Source: an uncultured Clostridia bacterium
GTDB taxonomy: Bacteria > Bacillota > Clostridia > Oscillospirales > Acutalibacteraceae
Reading direction: 5' to 3'
NCBI GenBank assembly: GCA_946610835.1
Contig: CAMOCU010000043.1
Coordinates: 1 to 7,411, forward strand
Length of the DNA: 7,411 nt
Shown here in pieces: positions 5,343 through 7,411 of the stretch. The notes under the pieces are model-generated. The model had not been told where the DNA came from. It was given only the letters and a program-made list of their open reading frames with translations, and did not search any database. Each line of letters begins with the position of its first letter. Positions within the stretch are counted from its first letter, which is position 1. The position numbers and the translations under genes were made by a program.

Positions 5343-6656
5343 TTATCGGATTTGATACAGCTTTGCGCCGTGCGGCGGAATTTCGACCGTGAAAGCGTCC
5401 TTCTTTTGGCCGGCGTCCGCTTTTTCCCAAATATCCCAAACGCTGTACGCCGTTCCGGGCATCAGCACATCCCGCAGGTCGACGCGCACCTTGCGGCTGC
5501 GATCCGCTGTGTTGAACACCGCAAGATATTTGCAGTCCCTGCCGTTCGCCGCCCAAATGATCGTGCCCTTGCCGTTCGTTTCGCTGCGCAGGATCTGCCG
5601 TGCGCCTTCGGCCTGCCGATGCATGCGCATATACGCCTCGTTCGTCAGCAGCGACAGCGTGAAGGCGTCGTTTTCCGGCAGATTGCCGCCAAGGAACAGG
5701 GGGCTTTTGAAGATGCCCCAAAGCGTCATCATCGTGATCTGCTCGTCGTGCGTGAAGCGCGTATAGCGGTGCACCGGCGGATTGTCGTCGATCGTTTCAA
5801 TCAGACTGCCCAGCGGCAGCATGTCGCAATCCGGCCAGCTTCCCGGTGCGCTCACACCCTGCCAGAGCAGGCATTTGTCAAACATTTCGTACAGCTTTTC
5901 CCACTCGTCCCAAAAGTCGCCTGTCATGCGCCACAGGTTGGCGTTTTTGCGCAGATGCTCCGTCTTTTCCCGCAGCGCAGGCCCGGGCGACAGCGACAGC
6001 ACGATGTCCCGGCCGCAGCGGTCGATGGCGCTGCGCAGCATTTCGATTTCGTAATCCGCCGTGTACGGATTGTCCCACTTGCGGAATTCCGTGACGCAAA
6101 TGTCGTCGCACTTGATGTAATCCACGCCCCACGACGCATACAGCGCAATCACGGAATCATAATACTTCTGCGAATCCTCGCCGGGCAGCGTGCCGTACAT
6201 GTCCGTATTCCACGAGCAAACGGAAAACGGATGCGCAATCTCGCGGCAGTTTGCGCCGCTGCCGAGGATGGGACACGCCTGCGCGGCCGCCTGACGCGGA
6301 ACGCCGCGCATCATGTGGATACCGAACTTTAATCCCAGCGAATGCACATAATCCGCAATGGGTTTGAATCCCTTGCCGCCCGCAGCACTCGGAAAACGGG
6401 TTTCCGCCGGGAGCAGACGGCCGTATGCATCCATGGCCAGCGGCGTAAATTTGTCGTAATGATGCCCCTTGCCGGCGGCGTTCGGCGCATACCATTGGAT
6501 GTCGCAAACCACGTACTCCCATCCGTAATCCTTGAGATGTTCGGCCATATATGCCGCGTTGGCGCGCAGCTCCGATTCTGTGATTCCCGCGCCGAAACAG
6601 TCCCAGCTGTTCCAGCCCAGCGGCGGCGTCTTTGCCCATTTTTGGAATGTGTACAT
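5343..6656 (-). CDS. Glycoside hydrolase family 27, alpha-galactosidase type
   Basis: 437 residues. GH27 retaining enzymes release terminal alpha-D-galactose from melibiose, raffinose or galactomannan side chains; some members act on beta-L-arabinopyranosides. The (beta/alpha)8 barrel opens with TPPLGWNSWDCFG (10-22), the family hallmark. The predicted nucleophile is Asp184 in YIKCDD, equivalent to KxD in human GLA, and the acid/base is Asp247 in WRMTGDFWDEW. Further barrel motifs are CDIQW (51-55), KFGIHMMRG (110-118) and APGSWPDCDML (270-280). Residues from about 350 form a C-terminal beta-sandwich. No signal peptide is seen, so the enzyme should be cytoplasmic and act on imported oligosaccharide. 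The start at 6656 is preferred to ATG 6662 because AGGAG is 9 nt away rather than 3. The gene diverges from araD and is flanked by two related repeat elements. Confidence 0.9.
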   Translation of the reverse strand: MYTFQKWAKTPPLGWNSWDCFGAGITESELRANAAYMAEHLKDYGWEYVVCDIQWYAPNAAGKGHHYDKFTPLAMDAYGRLLPAETRFPSAAGGKGFKPIADYVHSLGLKFGIHMMRGVPRQAAAQACPILGSGANCREIAHPFSVCSWNTDMYGTLPGEDSQKYYDSVIALYASWGVDYIKCDDICVTEFRKWDNPYTADYEIEMLRSAIDRCGRDIVLSLSPGPALREKTEHLRKNANLWRMTGDFWDEWEKLYEMFDKCLLWQGVSAPGSWPDCDMLPLGSLIETIDDNPPVHRYTRFTHDEQITMMTLWGIFKSPLFLGGNLPENDAFTLSLLTNEAYMRMHRQAEGARQILRSETNGKGTIIWAANGRDCKYLAVFNTADRSRKVRVDLRDVLMPGTAYSVWDIWEKADAGQKKDAFTVEIPPHGAKLYQIR

Positions 6657-6665
6657 ACGCATGAT

Positions 6666-6670
6666 CTCCT
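6666..6670 (-). promoter_or_regulatory. RBS that decides the GH27 start
   Basis: Minus-strand AGGAG (6670-6666), within AAAGGAG, is followed by ATC, ATG, CGT, ATG. The first ATG (6662) would be only 3 nt away; the second (6656) is at a normal 9 nt. The two candidate proteins differ by the dipeptide Met-Arg. Confidence 0.65.
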
Positions 6671-6690
6671 TTGACTTTCTTTTAACCGCA

Positions 6691-6837
6691 CCGCACAATC
6701 CGCGGCGCGCACCTTGCTTGAATCCGATTTCGTCATGCTGCGCCAAAATCTCTTGACCTGTGTCAGCAATCCTTCCATCGTTTTATACAACCTGACGAAT
6801 CCTCTTTCTTCGCCATCCGCACGTCTGCATTGTGCGG
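6691..6837 (-). repeat. Related inverted-repeat-bounded element, copy 2, in the GH27 leader
   Basis: CCGCACAAT (6691-6699) and ATTGTGCGG (6829-6837) are a perfect 9-bp inverted repeat enclosing 129 bp. Its ends differ in sequence from those of copy 1, yet the distances from core to ends are nearly the same: 31 and 38 nt here, 29 and 36 nt in copy 1. The core 6731-6798 matches copy 1 at 48 of 68 positions and lies in the same orientation. In the minus-strand frame it encodes RLYK, GLLTQ, FW and MT blocks like those of copy 1. It would be transcribed as most of the GH27 5' leader. No target duplication is evident. The peptide frame has no start with an RBS and runs on into the GH27 gene in another frame, so it is probably not translated as it stands. 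Confidence 0.65.
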
Positions 6838-6851
6838 GATTGCTTGAAAAA

Positions 6852-6880
6852 AGCATACCACACGTGCGCACACTTTGCAA
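6852..6880 (-). promoter_or_regulatory. Promoter of the GH27 gene
   Basis: Minus-strand TTGCAA (6880-6875), a 17-bp spacer and TATGCT (6857-6852) form a moderate sigma-A promoter. Initiation near 6845 gives a leader of about 190 nt containing repeat copy 2. The spacer contains the perfect palindrome GTGCGCAC (6864-6871), a possible repressor half-site or operator core. The -35 box lies 7 bp from that of the araD promoter. Confidence 0.6.
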
Positions 6881-6887
6881 GAAGTTG

Positions 6888-6916
6888 TTGACATTTTTCC
6901 GAATTCATTATACCAT
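6888..6916 (+). promoter_or_regulatory. Promoter of araD
   Basis: TTGACA (6888-6893) is a consensus -35 box. With a 17-bp spacer the -10 would be TACCAT (6911-6916); TATACC (6909-6914) at 15 bp is the alternative. CATTATA occurs twice, 8 bp apart (6906-6912 and 6914-6920), over the -10 area. Initiation would be close to 6923, leaving a very short leader before AGGAAGG (6924-6930). Confidence 0.6.
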
Positions 6917-6941
6917 TATATTCAGGAAGGACGGGATTGTC

Positions 6942-7411
6942 ATGTGGGACACACTCAAACAACAGGTGCTCGAAGCCAACCTTTTGCTACCGCGGTACGG
7001 GCTGGTCACGCTGACCTGGGGCAACGTCAGCGCGGCGGATCGCCGGCACGGCGTGATGGTCATCAAACCCAGCGGGGTGGCGTATGACGAAATGACGGCG
7101 CAGGATATGGTCGTCGTTTCTTTGGAAACGGGCGAGGTGGTGGAAGGACGCCGCCGCCCCTCCAGCGACACGCCCACGCACCTTGTGCTGTACCGCGCGT
7201 TTGCGCAGATCGGCAGCGTGGTACACACGCATTCCCGCTTTGCGACCGTCTTTGCGCAGGCGCGGCGCGGCATTCCTCCGCTCGGCACGACTCATGCCGA
7301 CACGTTTTACGGCGAAGTCCCCTGCTCGCGCATGCTCACCGCGCAGGAAATCGCTGAAAATTACGAGGAACAAACCGGCCGTGTGCTTGTTGAAACGATC
7401 CGCGGCGCCGA
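6942..7411 (+). CDS. araD: L-ribulose-5-phosphate 4-epimerase, N-terminal 156 residues (truncated by window edge)
   Basis: AraD interconverts L-ribulose 5-phosphate and D-xylulose 5-phosphate, the last step feeding L-arabinose into the pentose phosphate pathway; it is a cytoplasmic class II aldolase-fold enzyme using Zn2+. The visible part matches the family along its length: TWGNVS (25-30), KPSG (42-45), SSDTPTH (74-80), VHTHS (94-98), GTTHAD (115-120). Counting from the ATG, Ser44-Gly45, Asp76, His95, His97 and Asp120 fall at the numbers of the phosphate-binding, metal-binding and catalytic residues of E. coli AraD. UlaF and SgbE (ascorbate/xylulose pathways) are close paralogues and cannot be fully excluded. 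The start ATG follows AGGAAGG (6924-6930) by 11 nt. The frame is open to the window edge; about 75 residues, including the third zinc histidine and the catalytic Tyr, are missing. Confidence 0.92.
   Translation, partial: MWDTLKQQVLEANLLLPRYGLVTLTWGNVSAADRRHGVMVIKPSGVAYDEMTAQDMVVVSLETGEVVEGRRRPSSDTPTHLVLYRAFAQIGSVVHTHSRFATVFAQARRGIPPLGTTHADTFYGEVPCSRMLTAQEIAENYEEQTGRVLVETIRGA

Noticed and set aside
5190..6332. Open frame of 380 codons on the plus strand opposite the GH27 gene
   Set aside because: The minus-strand product is an unmistakable GH27 enzyme with catalytic residues; the plus frame has no recognisable content.
6329..6880. Minus-strand frame of 183 codons spanning repeat copy 2 and the GH27 start, as a possible leader gene
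   Set aside because: Its start lies at the predicted -35 box, so it would not be on the mRNA, it has no RBS, and it runs far into the GH27 gene in another frame. Only the repeat-like segment is of interest.
1..7411. CRISPR array, tRNA, rRNA or complete insertion sequence
   Set aside because: No regularly spaced short repeats, no cloverleaf or rRNA-like segments and no transposase or integrase reading frame were seen.

Overview
The window reads as chromosomal DNA of a GC-rich member of the Clostridia, of the gut Oscillospiraceae/Lachnospiraceae kind. The case rests on purine-rich AGGAG-type ribosome binding sites, several sigma-A style promoters with exact 17-bp spacers, intrinsic terminators, a PyrR-type attenuator ahead of a pyrimidine gene, and proteins (short NodB deacetylase, GPH symporter, cytoplasmic GH27 enzyme, AraD) typical of carbohydrate-using anaerobes. 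The taxon is inferred; no rRNA or marker gene is present.

Layout. (1) Positions 1-155, minus strand: start of a dihydroorotase gene (pyrC) running off the left edge. Its leader (156-295) holds a strong promoter, a PyrR-binding hairpin with a CAGAGA loop, an antiterminator arm and an intrinsic terminator. (2) Positions 398-2183, plus strand: a promoter and a two-gene unit encoding a secreted protein of unknown function and a NodB-type polysaccharide deacetylase 5 nt downstream. (3) Positions 2223-5140, plus strand: a strong promoter, a leader with a perfect 10-bp hairpin, a GPH-family sugar:cation symporter, an intrinsic terminator, then a lipoprotein and a four-helix membrane protein 10 nt apart, closed by a probably bidirectional terminator. 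(4) Positions 5343-6656, minus strand: a GH27 alpha-galactosidase-type glycosidase. (5) Positions 6942-7411, plus strand: the first 156 codons of araD (L-ribulose-5-phosphate 4-epimerase), divergent from the glycosidase and running off the right edge.

The most unusual structure is a pair of related short elements bracketing the glycosidase gene: 5156-5316 (3' side) and 6691-6837 (5' side). They lie in the same orientation, each is bounded by inverted repeats, and their cores align without gaps (48 of 68 bases identical). On the minus strand the cores translate to similar peptides (shared blocks RLYK, GLLTQ, FW, MT), with synonymous third-position changes inside the longest blocks. The first has 18-bp ends and a possible 4-bp target duplication, as in a MITE. 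The second lies inside the predicted 5' leader of the glycosidase mRNA.

Functionally the right half suggests release and use of a plant-type sugar: a cytoplasmic GH27 enzyme and AraD share a back-to-back promoter region. The symporter could import the oligosaccharide, but that link is only proximity. The left half combines pyrimidine synthesis with an envelope or secreted-protein unit, with no evident connection to the sugar genes.
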